From assembly GCF_000237925.1 (NCBI RefSeq), contig NC_031496.1:18901154-18965153 (forward strand): 64,000 nt of DNA. Direction: 5' to 3'. A model generated the notes under the pieces. It was not told where the DNA came from. It made no database searches and worked only from the letters and a program-made list of their open reading frames with translations. Position 1 is the first letter of the stretch. Every line of letters starts with the position of its first letter. This document shows positions 23,217-34,277 of this stretch, in pieces. Position numbers and translations under genes: made by a program. The stretch is from Schistosoma mansoni. Taxonomy: Eukaryota > Platyhelminthes > Trematoda > Strigeidida > Schistosomatidae.

Positions 23217-23620
23217 GATCTGTAGCTGTAAATAATCCCACAAAATCAATAGCTCATTAAGTGTTCGACATTGGATGCTGACCACGTTGTTTAAGTGGAC
23301 TTGTTTAGCTGAAGGCTTTCGGTCATGCATCCGCACCAGATCACGTTGCAACACGGCGTGGGACACAGCTCCCACGTTTCAATAGTCAGTTAATAACGAA
23401 TGCCTCTCGATATATTGTTAACGTATCAAATATATCTTTCCTACCTCTTCTCGTCTGACTTCTGATTTCCTTTGGCCGGGAACGATCGAATATAGAAGGT
23501 ACTACTGGTCGCTAGTTGTTAAACTAGAATACTAGTCGTATCTTCAAGCTCTTCGATCTGTTTGAAGAATAAAGATTATGATCCACAGTTGATAGCTATG
23601 GTTAAGAATTAAATTTAAAT
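23217..23620 (+). repeat. LTR of the Ty3/gypsy element
   Basis: The segment starts after the purine run ACTAGGGGGGGGAG. Its inner sequence recurs, inverted, at 38145-38495 and, more diverged, at 45320-45600. That repeated occurrence is what identifies it as the LTR. Confidence 0.75.
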
Positions 23621-24008
23621 GTTTCATCAAGAACTGACATTAACTAAAGTCCAGAAGCTTGATTTTGGCCCAACGTATGATTACATTTCACAACAAAATC
23701 TAAGTCCCGTTATCTTAAATCTTACTGGTTCGTCCATAAGTTGAGGCCTCGCCTCCATCTGGTGATCCACTGCTACTAGACACGGAAGCCCGTTAAGCAA
23801 AAACTTCTGTTCCGTCCACAACCATTTGAATCTCTTCTTCACACATTTTTTTTTGGTAGATAAATTTAAACCACACTGTTCATCAACATTAAGGATCAAA
23901 TGCCATCAAGTAGCGAAGATAACTGCACCTACGATTTAAGACAAGTCATCTAACAAAAAACTGTGTAACAGACTTTTTCGCATTTTGTTTAGCACAACAG
24001 ATTTTCAG
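23621..24008. other. Upstream region of the CFAP77-like gene
   Basis: About 390 bases lie between the gypsy LTR and the first coding exon. There may be a 5' untranslated exon. No certain element is visible. Confidence 0.4.
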
Positions 24009-24013
24009 TTGTC

Positions 24014-24053
24014 ATGCTGACTGTTAGAGACACATTTACAAATATGAAGACTG
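24014..24053 (+). CDS. CFAP77: CFAP77-like exon 1 (coding part), 40 nt
   Basis: ATG at 24014 opens a 13-codon exon (MLTVRDTFTNMKTG with the last codon split) ending at a GTAAGG donor. TTTTCAG acceptors just upstream suggest a 5' untranslated exon or more coding sequence. Confidence 0.6.
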
Positions 24054-27000
24054 GTAAGGTTGAATGCTCTCGAGGGTGGCAATATACAGCAACAAATCTT
24101 CTGGGTGATAAAAGAGAGAGCATGTGCAAGAATGTTTTACTTCAGCGAGTAGACTCATTTTCGAGTCAATTATTATCTTAAGTCAATTTTAGGACGCAGT
24201 AATACACACTGCTTAAAAGTCCCTCCTCCACCATTCACTTATGGAATAAAAAGTGTGAAAACCAGTGGTGTTTCTGATGGTATGCCCTTCCTTGAATTAT
24301 TTTTAGCTCTTCACTGGGTTGATGATACCGCAATACGCCAGAAGTCTAATGAACATATATATCTTACTCGGGACTTCGTGGCATTAAACTGTGATTCTGT
24401 AAGGCAGGGCGTGACAACAAGCAAGGAAATGACTCATTTTAGGGCGTTACACGACAGACTGAGATCGAAGCAAGCGAAACGCAGATCGAGAACAGAGTCA
24501 CCGAAACTACATTTGGATGTCACTCATGGTGTACCTAACAAGTGAGTACTTTTAATCCCATCATTCAGGCATAATTCCTCATCGAAACAAGTAGAGCCCC
24601 ACCTGGTTATTTTTCTTACCACTACCCAGAACTTGTCTTGTTAGTAAAGTTTGATTTGATTGGCGCGGAACTTCAGTCTTCATTAGCCTAAGATTGTTTG
24701 CACTTGCTATTTCGTCAAATCCAGAAAGATTCTACACCCCGGAATATGTGGGAATATTCGGAAGACCATGTTTGTACTTTAATTGATATGTCCAAGTACT
24801 GAATGAATTAAGTTTTCTCCACTTTTTGGACAGCATGTAGAATTTGCCAACCAACCAACCACGAGCGTGTGGCACATTCGACGGGAATTCAGCCAGTAAA
24901 TATTTCTAAAGGGTTAAATGGAACTGAATACAAACTTAACTCAATAATAAAGAGTTTACCATTTTATTCTCTTAAAGCATCTCAGTCTCAATATGAAAAG
25001 AAGGTCGTTGAGTTCTAAAGACGCCTTACTTCACCTATTGATATCCTTTTAGCTATCGAAAACGGAATTCCGGACGAGTTTCTAAGCATATGAAAGAATA
25101 GTTCTTGTTCTTCATGAAAGAAGTGCCGGCAAACGACGATAGTGACTCAGCTTAATTGATAAAATTATTATCGACCACAGGAACGGATCTCATTGCTTTA
25201 GTTAAAATCCAGTTTGTATGCTTAGGTTGTCATAAAAATCGCATACGAACAGTATTCAAAAAACACCTAGAGCACAACGCAGTACTCACTTCACAGTTTG
25301 GGATATCTTTTTTAAGAAACTCTGACAGCAAACTAGGACAATATAAAGACGGCCTATCTTGAAAATTTTCCATAATCTTATATTTTATTGGTCCTGTACT
25401 ACGCTATATTTGTAGCAGCCGTGATAACTAAGTCGGCAGCTGAACAGAACTCTCTTACTTTTCATATGAGGACTTAAGAAATTTGCTGAAAATGCGTCGG
25501 TCTATTGATTACTTAGTATGCTGGTGATACTTGCAGTGAGACAAAAGCACAAATTTTTAGTACTTATGTCTTCATAATTTTCAAGTGTTTCTACACAGAG
25601 AGTTTAAAATCCTGTTCGGAGGTTTGCGACCACATATAAATCGAATTCAAACACCGAATATTTAAAAAAGTGCATTCAAACTACCATCTATCAATTATAT
25701 GGTCAAATAGCCACATATGCTAAAAGACTGTTTCGGACTCAAAAAATCTTATAGTATGGTGCATTACAACCTCATTAGAAAACTAAGATCAGTAGACTGA
25801 ATGTGTTATGAGATAGAGATACAAACGTGTATGGTAATTACTTCCATTACTAAAAATTCATGCTTCATTAAGACCTACTTTCCACATTTATTTAGAGCCT
25901 CTACGCCAATTCAAGAAATCCTTTCAAATAAATATCAAAAAGATTGGATCGATGCACAGATGAAGAAATCAGACAAAGTAGAAGCCAAGTTGCTTGGACT
26001 AAAGGTACGAAATGTATTATCAAGTAACATGTTATACTTAGAGCATGTCCAGAAGAGTTAACCATCCTGACACAGATGCGATGGTTAGGAGAAATTGCAT
26101 GAAAAAAAACAAAGAAGAAAGCTTCTGGAAGTTGAAGAGGTTTGAACAAAATGTAAGTTTATGAAAACTTTTGAATAATGTCTAGACAATCTACTTGAAC
26201 TGAGACACATATGGCTAGTAAGACCAGAAGAATTAAACAAGTGTTCCGATCAACATGTACAGAAGAACCCCACAAATCCTAATAATTTTAAGTGAGCACG
26301 ATAAGCCATTGGCATTCGACAAACTATTGCGGAAAAACAAAAGTTTAGTATTTAGTGATGTACGGTTGAAACTAAAACGTCATCAGTCAAAAGGGTCGGC
26401 TAACTGGTTTGTGATCGCTGAAGTAATAATCACGTATACTAAGATGATAGTTGAAATCAAAGTTAGGCATAAGATTTTAAGAGTAGTTCATTGAACATAA
26501 TAACTGACGTCTGACAACTAATTTTGATAATTGGTACTAAAGTGATTCAGAGGTAACTGAACGCGAAAAGTTTGGCAAGGTGTGAGATTCCCACCCATTT
26601 ATATTACATATGTAATTATATATATAAACCCACTACCTAATATTTATTTCACAGCTTTTTATTGTCACTGAAATCTATGAGAGCTAGAATGGTGGTGCTC
26701 CTAAATCTTCTTACCTTAATCAATAGAAACTAGTGTGCGTATACAAAAGCAGAGCGTGTGAAAGTATGTTAACTACTCGATATCCCTTTGACAGTAAGCA
26801 ACTTACTTGCCGTACAGATAATTACACTAGCACCTTCATTTTAAGAAGAAATCAACCAACTTCTATTGTTATTCAGCAAAATACCTCCCATATTAACTAA
26901 TATGTTTGTTTAAAACAGTATGGGGACGTTGGACACTTAATAACACATGTTAGTAAGATAACCGTGATTACCGACCGGAAAATCTGTGACTAGGTGCATC

Positions 27001-27406
27001 GAATTTTCATCTCCTAGATTTGAAGTCTCATTATCGGCAAATACTTTCGATTACAAGGATTCATTCACTCTATTCAAACAATATTCTCTGTACCTAGCAT
27101 CCTTAGTGTTAGTGATGATACTATTATTTAGACTTCTTTGAAATGTATTTTGCGAATTTCACCTTGGTGTGGGGTCGGTGTACAATCGTCCCAGGTCCTA
27201 AGTTTATTCTGAGTGAGTAATGACTATATCATAGTGCTTAAACTTAACCACTTACCTTTGTATTTTAATTATAGGCTGTTGGACGGATAAACACATTTAG
27301 AAATGAAGAATATAGAAAACTTGCATTTGAAAAAGATAAAAGCAGTAAGATATCACGAATCGGATTGCATGGTCATGGAATTCAACGTACAGGAGAATCT
27401 GCATAA
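24014..27406 (+). CDS. CFAP77: CFAP77-like ciliary microtubule protein, four exons
   Basis: The exons are 24014-24053, 24193-24541, 25896-26004 and 27275-27406 (630 nt, 209 residues plus stop), with all phases matching. Landmarks are PPPPFTYGIKSV near the N terminus, a DGMPFLELFLALHW segment, RDFVALNCDSVRQGV, HFRALHDRL, then VTHGVPNKASTPIQEIL and a basic C-terminal tail. The FTYG, DFVxLN, HD and STPI landmarks and their order match my memory of CFAP77 (C9orf171). CFAP77 is a small protein found at the outer junction of doublet microtubules in cilia. Flukes have motile cilia (miracidium, flame cells) and a flagellated sperm, so presence is expected. The start is the first ATG after a TTTTCAG acceptor; a 5' exon may exist. 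Introns are 139, 1354 and 1270 bases. Confidence 0.75.
24193..24541 (+). CDS. CFAP77: CFAP77-like exon 2, 349 nt
   Basis: The acceptor is CAATTTTAG and the donor is GTGAGT. It holds most family landmarks, from PPPPFTYG to THGVPN. Its entry phase takes the one base left by exon 1. Confidence 0.8.
25896..26004 (+). CDS. CFAP77: CFAP77-like exon 3, 109 nt
   Basis: The acceptor is ACATTTATTTAG and the donor is GTACGA. It encodes ASTPIQEILSNKYQKDWI and then a lysine-rich helix-like stretch. It enters in phase 2 and leaves in phase 0, consistent with both neighbours. Confidence 0.75.
27275..27406 (+). CDS. CFAP77: CFAP77-like last exon, 132 nt
   Basis: The acceptor is TTTTAATTATAG. The exon runs 43 codons from AVGRINTFRNEEYRK to TAA at 27404-27406. 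A polyadenylation signal follows 61 bases later. Confidence 0.75.
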   Translation, partial: AVGRINTFRNEEYRKLAFEKDKSSKISRIGLHGHGIQRTGESA

Positions 27407-27466
27407 ATACCATTCGTCTTTGCGCTGCACAACTACGAAAAATACACTTATTAGGAAACAGCCCAA

Positions 27467-27472
27467 AATAAA
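27467..27472 (+). terminator. Polyadenylation signal AATAAA of the CFAP77-like gene
   Basis: This is the first AATAAA after the stop codon, 61 bases downstream, inside CCCAAAATAAACTAG. It fits a short 3' untranslated region. Confidence 0.55.
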
Positions 27473-28170
27473 CTAGAAATCTGCAGCAGAGTTGTTCACC
27501 CTGAAAACAACAACTTCGTTATTTATTTTCAGTTTCGAGAATATTTTGGTGGTACGATAGGAATACAAGGGTCGCATTCTGTATGATGAATAGGAAAATA
27601 AGGGTCGTGGTAGTGCAACTCACCAAAATATGGTCTAAACTATGTTGTAGTGATACTGAGCTAAATGCAAATGAACCTTTAAAATACGATATACACATTT
27701 TGTAACTAAACAAAACTATTCTTAGGGTAACAGTGACTCAATAGTCTAAACATAAGACTTTCATTCACCAACTTATGGGTTAGCATCTTATCTAATTCAC
27801 TTTAGACAATAAAAACTGTCGTCACACAACACATGTTCAGTAAACCGAAGTTAAAAAACTTGGTTATTACTAGTCTATCAACAACATACTTCGAAGCTGT
27901 TTACCAATCACAGTAAAACGTTTTTATAATATAAGACCTTTAAGGAATACTTAAATTTATACAAAACACTAAGACAAAAGTGACTAAGGGATTAAAACAA
28001 AGGTATTCAACTATGAAAGTCAATTTAACTGAATAAAAATTTGGTTTTGAGTACCGAATAGTTTCAAAAGTATGTGGAAAAATTAATTTACAGATGCAGG
28101 TCATTCAAAAAAGATATAAGAAAGACTAGATAAAATACCTAACACAATATCTCGATGAAACAAAACGTTT
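27473..28170. other. Convergent intergenic spacer
   Basis: About 700 AT-rich bases lie between the ends of the CFAP77-like gene and TMX2. This holds the 3' regions of both; no further feature was seen. Confidence 0.5.
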
Positions 28171-28989
28171 TCACAGGTTCTTATCTTTATCTGTTGGACT
28201 AGTTGAACCACACTGATTTGCAACTCCAGAAGTTTGTTTCTGATTAGTGTATATTTCATTTAGTGAAAAAGCGTTAATCATATTGTCCCAAGTGAATGTG
28301 AATTTCTGTATTGTTTTCTTAGGTGTATTGATTATAGCTGGTCTGCGTGTCAGTTCACGACCTTGACGAAATAAAATCAGAGTAGGAAGCTGTTTAGACC
28401 AGGAGGATGTATCAATGTTATATTTGACGCTGATATCTGGATATCGTATTACATCGATTTTTCCAAACTTCATAAGATCTGTTCCAAATTCTTCTGACAA
28501 TTCTGCAAAGATAGGTTGTAGTTTAGTACAAGCAGGTGACCACACAGTATAAAAGGCAACGAGCCATGTTACTTTCGGGTTACCACGAATAACTTCTTGT
28601 TCAAAAGTAGTATCTCGCAAGTATAAAACTTTATCAGGCCCATTATAAACAGGTTGTTGTAAAAAGCAGGCTTGAACCAACCATAAAACACCATACAATA
28701 TGGCATATACAACATTCTGTTTCCAGAACATAAGTAGACTAACAATTTTAGCAAACATGTAAAAATGAGCAAGATAATCGGGAACAGAAAATTGACGCTT
28801 ATTGCGCAATGCGACGAAGCTTCCTAAAAATATCAACATTTCATATTCTTGGAGATTGATGTGACAATCGTCATACATCCATGTACAAAATAATGGTACA
28901 GTTTTTGATATAAAAAAAAGAGCGCTAAGTAGCATATTCACGATAAAGTATGGATGAAGTAATAGCTTCAAATCCCGTTTATGTTTCAT
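28171..28989 (-). CDS. TMX2: TMX2, thioredoxin-related transmembrane protein
   Basis: The protein has 272 residues in one exon. Hydrophobic segments lie at about 12-33, 50-61, 74-89 and 92-111. The thioredoxin-fold domain is at about 125-240. The family blocks are VTWLVAFYTVWSPAC, FGKIDVIRYPDISVKYN, and KQLPTLILFRQGRE with the cis-proline. TMX2 is an ER and mitochondria-contact membrane protein linked to calcium and redox balance. The active-site position reads SPAC (151-154), so the first cysteine is a serine, as in human TMX2 (SNDC). A classical dithiol oxidoreductase role is therefore unlikely. The C terminus (KDKNL) is not a standard dilysine signal. A TTTTACAG acceptor lies directly before the ATG. 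An upstream exon, untranslated or encoding about 15 more residues as in the human protein, is therefore likely; I could not find it. Confidence 0.95.
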   Translation of the reverse strand: MKHKRDLKLLLHPYFIVNMLLSALFFISKTVPLFCTWMYDDCHINLQEYEMLIFLGSFVALRNKRQFSVPDYLAHFYMFAKIVSLLMFWKQNVVYAILYGVLWLVQACFLQQPVYNGPDKVLYLRDTTFEQEVIRGNPKVTWLVAFYTVWSPACTKLQPIFAELSEEFGTDLMKFGKIDVIRYPDISVKYNIDTSSWSKQLPTLILFRQGRELTRRPAIINTPKKTIQKFTFTWDNMINAFSLNEIYTNQKQTSGVANQCGSTSPTDKDKNL

Positions 28990-29895
28990 CTGTAAAATTA
29001 AAAAAAGAAATGAGTGTTATAAATGAACTATGGAATCGCATCAAAGTGATAAGATTGGAGCCTCAATAATCAGGAATCATTAAAATGTTAATTATTGATC
29101 ACAAAATACTACAAAATTAACGTGGTTTTCGGAAGTCTCTATGTATTATTCTGGTACTAATCAGTTGAAAAGAAAAGCTGGTTATGTCGTAAACAATTGT
29201 GGTCGTATACAATTTTAATAGCAACTAATAAGACCTATCAGAATACTTGACTAGGTCATAAGCTTAAGTACCATTTGGGTGACCCAAGTGATCAAAATGT
29301 AATTTAGCCTGGGGATCAAATGGTTATGCACTTGATATTTGGGAATTATTACTTAAGGACCCGAAGTTACAGTTTGCTTTAATCAAAACATTACCATCCT
29401 TCCAACAAAAGCCTTATATGAAACAAATACTCCTTTAAAGTGGGAAGCCTTAAGGTCATTTTCCATACTTTTGATCTGAAATTTTCTACTCTTTGAGAGG
29501 TTGTGGTTCGAAGGTTTGAGCATTTGACTCCCGAAATCGGGTGATGGGTTTAAAGATTATTTAAACAGTTTCGATTTAGTTTGAGTATTACCTATATTTG
29601 CTGCTAACCAGTCCTATGTTCATCAAGTTCTTTAGAGCTAATCAAAGTTTGTCAACAGGGTTGCAACGTGGCTACTAGTACAAGTGACTTGAAATCATGT
29701 AAACTTTCAAAATTAAAAGGTCGGACGCAACCGGCAAAATATCCTGAACCTAAATATGGTGTACATGTCACTAGTCAATAAAATGTACCTGTAACTATGT
29801 TTTGAACTTGCGCCATAGCCAGACACGTCACTTCTGGCTATTTTGGCAGAGGATGACCTTTTTACGATGGATAGATATATACACTACTTAACATC
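28990..29895. other. Region upstream of TMX2
   Basis: AT-rich sequence before the LINE cluster. The TMX2 first exon and promoter are expected here or beyond. An ATG-containing candidate near 29813 ends at a GTACAT donor but its phase puts it out of frame with TMX2. Confidence 0.4.
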
Positions 29896-29899
29896 GAAA

Positions 29900-30872
29900 C
29901 ACAGTATACGCAAGGTCGTCTCACCTCACCGCCCAACCGTTGCTGCTACCTTGACGTGGTGGGTGGGCTTGCCTATCGTGATGATCCAATCGAGCTATGC
30001 TGGCTGGAACAATCGTTCCTCAAGGTCTTACCATGCCAGACAGTCGGGTGAAAGAGCGGTAAGACTAAAAGCAGCAATCCCAAGGTCCGAAGGCGAAGTC
30101 GTACTACCGACTGTACAGAGGTGTGACGGCAGTAAGGTGTTCTTTCAGACAACCAGCATGACAGCGATGCTGCCTTCCCACAAGGAGGGGTGGTGTTAGA
30201 AAAGGTCAACCCTAAAAATGCACACCTCGCCTTATCCCACGGATTTCCGTCTCCGGCGGTAAGGTCCTTTGAAGAACGGAGCTAACACGTCAAAAATCCC
30301 CCACAAAAACGCCGTGCGTGACCGGCCTCAAGCAGTTGTCCCTTGGGCACTGCGGTCACGCTCCCAGGTCGTTAAGACCAACACTAATCCGACTTCTTTT
30401 TCAGGTCCCTCAAGAAATACCCTTCCACGGTGTGGGCAGCCGGGAAGTGACATCAGCCCTTGAACCCGTAACAGCACACGAGACCAAGTTGGTCACTTTC
30501 AAATCCTTCCTACTCCTAATAACTCTCTTATCTCCACGACTAACCCTTCCCACGTCCTTTTATCACCTCGCACCGCTAGGGCAAACGATTCAAGTACACG
30601 GAACGTTATTCCTGGTCTCCTGAAACCACGCTCTAAACTACATGTAGGAACTTTTAACGTCCGAACATTGTGCCAAATAGGACAACAGGCCTCCCTAGCT
30701 AGGACTTTAGAATCTTACACCATCGATGTGTGCTGCGTCTCCGAAACGCGCATACAAGATCCGAGTAGTGTCATTCATTTGACCTCACCTAATCAAAATA
30801 AAGAACCATCTCGATACACGTTTCGTGTATCTGGAAGCCCTGATGCTGCTTCCCGTGGCCTCGCTGGAGTAC
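29900..30872 (+). mobile_element. RTE-like LINE, 5' part of an interrupted copy
   Basis: A GC-richer 5' leader (CTTGACGTGGTGGGTGGGCT) runs into the endonuclease start: FNVRTLCQIGQQASLA, then VCCVSETRIQDPSSV, then SRGLAGV. The reading stops at SRGLAGV and resumes at 34781 with GIGLSPRAELALLDWIP, as in the intact sister LINE. The 3.9 kb in between is another LINE. The exact 5' end is unclear. Confidence 0.8.
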
Positions 30873-31037
30873 ATTTATTTATTTATTTAAACACATATAT
30901 ATATTGGTACAAAAGGGCACCAGATACATATGCGCCACACAAAATAATGAAAGTAGGAAGAGAAGGGATGAAAAGATAAGGCGGACTGAAATGTACAACC
31001 AGAAGACTCTTTCAGTTAAGAAAGTTAGAACCACTCT

Positions 31038-32495
31038 TTATGTAGAAAGTAAAAGATGATTACAGCAGGATCGCCACTGGCTTCTATTCTGAGCCATATC
31101 TGATAACGTCTCTACCCACTGTGTTGCACCGTCTCTCGGACCCCATCCAGGGAGTCGTGAAGGACCAACAGAAGCTAACTCTTTGCAGCTTTCTTTCATG
31201 CCACGACACCATGTCATACACTGACCTCCTCTCCGCTTTTTCCAACCAGTCCCAGAGTCGGCAAATAATGCACGGCGTGGAAATCTCTGGGACGACATTC
31301 GTAGATCATGTCCAAGCCACCGAAGTCGGTGTTTCAAGATGGTGACACCAATTGAATTATCGTCTCGGCGCCCGAACACACGATGCCGAACCTCTGCATT
31401 ACTAACATGGTGTTGCCACTGTATATCAGCAATCCTTCGGAGACAACGATGATCGAACACAGAGAGACGTCTAACATCCTCAACTCGGAGAGGCCAGGTT
31501 TCACAAGCATAGAGCAAAACTGCTCTCACCGACGCGTTGTAAATCCGACCTTTTACAGCCAGACTAACATCACGAAGGCGCCAAAGATGGCCCAGATTGG
31601 CATAAGCCGCTCTGGCTTTCATTATACGTGCATCAATCTCATCACTCACACCACCACCAGCACTTATGTAGCTACCTAGATACACGAACTTCTCAACTAC
31701 TTCAATCTGCTCACCATCCAGGGTGAGTACAGGATGAGAATCCTGCCAGTCTTGTAGGAGTAATTTGCACTTGGAGGGTGCAAAGCACATGCCGTACCTG
31801 CGGACACTGATTGCCAACTGATTAAGTGCGGATTGCATGCCTTGGGCATTATCGCACAGTAAGACAATATCATCCGCATACTCAAGGTCGAGAAGTCGTT
31901 CTCCAGGCAACATATCCACACCGCCATTACTTACATCCATCAGAGCTGTTTCTAGGATGTCGTCGATGGCAAAGTTGAAGAGGAATGGTGAGATCGGGCA
32001 ACCCTGCCTAACCCCACTGCTCGAATGGAACAAGGGAGAAAGGTGGTTGTATGCCCTCACTCTGCCTGAGGTGTTCGTATACAGGGCCTTTAAGATGTTA
32101 ATGAACTTCTCAGACACACCCTTCTTCAATAGACAATCCCAGAGAACAGTCCTGTCCAACGAATCGAAGGCCGCCCTGATATCAAGAAACACTACGATTG
32201 TTGGCCTGCGATAAGTATGACGGTGTTCTAACATTTGGCGGAGGGTGAAGATGTGATCAATGCATCCTCGACCAGAACGAAAACCAGCCTGCTCCTCGCG
32301 AGTCAATCGTTCTCGGGTTTTAAACAACCTACGAAGAATGATAGAAGCCAATAGTTTGGACGCAATCGGAAGTAGACTTATCCCCCGATAGTTGTTACAG
32401 GAACAACGTGAACCCTTTTTAAAGATAGGGACGACTATTGACTCATTCCATGATGTTGGAACACTTTCTTGCTCCCAAACCTTTGTAAACAACAC
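31038..32495 (-). CDS. LINE reverse transcriptase ORF
   Basis: 485 codons with NYRGISLLPIASKLLASII, QAGFRSGRGCIDHIF, FLDIRAAFDSLD, SGVRQGCPISPFLFNF, LEYADDIVLL and a C-terminal LRWLGHDLRMSSQRFPRR. The YADD site is intact. It is in a different frame from the endonuclease part. Confidence 0.9.
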   Translation of the reverse strand: MLFTKVWEQESVPTSWNESIVVPIFKKGSRCSCNNYRGISLLPIASKLLASIILRRLFKTRERLTREEQAGFRSGRGCIDHIFTLRQMLEHRHTYRRPTIVVFLDIRAAFDSLDRTVLWDCLLKKGVSEKFINILKALYTNTSGRVRAYNHLSPLFHSSSGVRQGCPISPFLFNFAIDDILETALMDVSNGGVDMLPGERLLDLEYADDIVLLCDNAQGMQSALNQLAISVRRYGMCFAPSKCKLLLQDWQDSHPVLTLDGEQIEVVEKFVYLGSYISAGGGVSDEIDARIMKARAAYANLGHLWRLRDVSLAVKGRIYNASVRAVLLYACETWPLRVEDVRRLSVFDHRCLRRIADIQWQHHVSNAEVRHRVFGRRDDNSIGVTILKHRLRWLGHDLRMSSQRFPRRALFADSGTGWKKRRGGQCMTWCRGMKESCKELASVGPSRLPGWGPRDGATQWVETLSDMAQNRSQWRSCCNHLLLST

Positions 32496-32629
32496 AGTCA
32501 GTTCCTTAGCCAGAAAGTCACCACCATCTTTAAAAAGAGCCGGAAGTTAGTCATCTGGGCCAGGTGATTTGTAGCGTTTCAAGAGTTGGAGTTCCTTGAG
32601 GACTTCCGCCTCGTTTGGTGGATCAGTCG

Positions 32630-34087
32630 TCACCGGCCATGTGTGCAGAACAAACTGGTCGATGTTGCCGGAGCAGCAGGCCAGTTGAATTGACCTTCGA
32701 AGAATTCTGCCCATCGTCCAAGACGTCGAGAGATGTTAGTGATTGGCATCCCATCATCCTCGTAGATTGTTTCACTCACACCAGACTTCTTGCTGCCAGT
32801 GGCTCGGATGAGTTGGAAGAGCTTCCGGCAGTTACCAGATGCAGCTGCTGCTTCCACCTCATTAGCACGCTCCGACCACCAGGCTTCTCGGTCCTTACGC
32901 AAGCTTTGCCCGATTTCATTACGTAACAGCCTTCGTTTGTGGTCAAACGCACGGTCACCCGGAGTAGACCGATGGGCTTCCATCAGTTGTAAGGAGCCAG
33001 AAGAAACCCAGTGCTTGTAAGCGGGACGTTTCGCGAAGCCGCAAGCGGCTTTACTCGCCATTTTCATGGCGTCGTGAAGAAGCAACCAATGCTCATCTAT
33101 ACTTTTCGGTGGGGTGGTAGCTAGCCTAGAGGCTAGCTCCGCTCGATACTTACTTGCAACAGAAGTTGCAGCCAGTTTACTAACATCAATCCGTTGGTGG
33201 TGGTCAATCCTTCGGCCACTGAAAAGTAAGGTGAGATTGGCGCAGACCAGGGCATGATCAGACTCCAGATAGGTACTCCAAAAGGAGCGGCAGTCTTGTA
33301 CACAACCACGCCAGCGGTAGCTGATCGCGATGTGATCAATCTGAGTCCAGGCTTGGGATGCAGAGGGAGGACGCCAGGTGGCACACCGGCGATGACTGTG
33401 CCGGAAGTTAGTGCTAGCCAGAAACAGGTTGTGGTCTGTGCACAGTTGCAGCAAACGGTCCCCGTTATCTGTCCTGCGACCAACAAGTCCCCATCGGCCA
33501 CCTAAACGACTCTCTTCTGTGCCTAGACGCCCGACCTGTGCATTCAAGTCTCCGGCTAGTACTACAATATCTGTCGAACGCGCTTTCTGGAGAAGAACTG
33601 TTAACTGATGGTAAAACTCATCCTTGATTGCATCCGGGCTGCAATCTGTCGGGGCATAGGCGGAGATGACGAAAAGACACCGTTTCTCACGCTGATTTCT
33701 TCCTCCTTTGATGGAACTTTCTAATCTAACAGCACATAACCGACTGTTAATGGGGATCCAATCGATTAGTGCTGCCTCAGCCCTAGCGCTTAGTGCGACA
33801 CCAACGCCAGCAAGACCAGACGAAGATGCCACAGGGTCCCCGGATAAGCGCATGTGGAACAAGCTTTTCGAGGCGACAGATGGAGAGCGGATTTGTAGCA
33901 CTTCACTAGAGTCTTGAATACGGGTCTCGGATAGACAACAAACATCAACATTAAGACCTTCCAAAGACATAGCCAGTCCTATCTGTTGTCTGATATGCAT
34001 TAGTGTGCGAACGTTGAAGGAAGCCAGCTTGAACGGCGTACGTGGTTTCAGAAAGACTGCTTCAGTATTCATAATCGGTGGAAGCAT
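32630..34087 (-). CDS. LINE apurinic-type endonuclease ORF
   Basis: 485 codons. The landmarks of the exonuclease-endonuclease-phosphatase fold are present in order: FKLASFNVRTL, VCCLSETRIQ (catalytic Glu), ISAYAPTD, VVLAGDLNAQVGRLG, TQIDHIAIS and ESDHALVCANL (catalytic His). The C-terminal third is the linker to reverse transcriptase (GRWAEFFEGQFNW). The first Met may lie further upstream. Confidence 0.9.
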   Translation of the reverse strand: MLPPIMNTEAVFLKPRTPFKLASFNVRTLMHIRQQIGLAMSLEGLNVDVCCLSETRIQDSSEVLQIRSPSVASKSLFHMRLSGDPVASSSGLAGVGVALSARAEAALIDWIPINSRLCAVRLESSIKGGRNQREKRCLFVISAYAPTDCSPDAIKDEFYHQLTVLLQKARSTDIVVLAGDLNAQVGRLGTEESRLGGRWGLVGRRTDNGDRLLQLCTDHNLFLASTNFRHSHRRCATWRPPSASQAWTQIDHIAISYRWRGCVQDCRSFWSTYLESDHALVCANLTLLFSGRRIDHHQRIDVSKLAATSVASKYRAELASRLATTPPKSIDEHWLLLHDAMKMASKAACGFAKRPAYKHWVSSGSLQLMEAHRSTPGDRAFDHKRRLLRNEIGQSLRKDREAWWSERANEVEAAAASGNCRKLFQLIRATGSKKSGVSETIYEDDGMPITNISRRLGRWAEFFEGQFNWPAAPATSTSLFCTHGR

Positions 34088-34216
34088 TCACTTTCAACCA
34101 GACAGTGACTGGAGATCGTTTAGATAGGACAGATTTTCCACCATGGGCGAGCTGCTGCATAAGTTGAAAAGTAAGGTTACACAAATTGGGGATAAAAGGG
34201 GGTGAGTTAGCGATAT

Positions 34217-34220
34217 GGTA

Positions 34221-34253
<33 letters not shown>

Positions 34254-34277
34254 GGTAATAATAATAATAATGTAAAT
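34217..34277. repeat. (ATA/TAA)n microsatellite in the LINE leader
   Basis: About 20 trinucleotide units with one interruption (AAAGGTAATAA). It lies between the LINE leader and its endonuclease frame. Confidence 0.95.

Larger units (their letters stand above)
18800..23620 (+). mobile_element. Ty3/gypsy LTR retrotransposon (fossil)
   Basis: A Ty3/gypsy-type element, close in style to the schistosome CsRn1/Boudicca group by memory. Its parts in order are a gag-like region with a CCHC zinc knuckle (about 19067-19810), then a pol region (19738-22506) with the end of the protease, reverse transcriptase, RNase H and integrase (zinc-binding and catalytic parts), and a polypurine tract at about 23200 followed by an LTR of about 400 bases. 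Two diverged direct repeats lie before gag (about 18810-18900 and 18990-19065). It looks broken, with perhaps two to four breaks, mostly outside pol. The long open pol suggests a fairly recent insertion. The left boundary is approximate. Confidence 0.85.

Noticed and set aside
29780-29813. Possible first exon of TMX2
   Set aside because: It has ATG and a GTACAT donor, but the phase puts TMX2 out of frame.
33133-33501. Overlapping frames inside the LINE endonuclease, including 33254-33505 and 32615-32926
   Set aside because: Shadow frames of the LINE endonuclease and RT coding regions.
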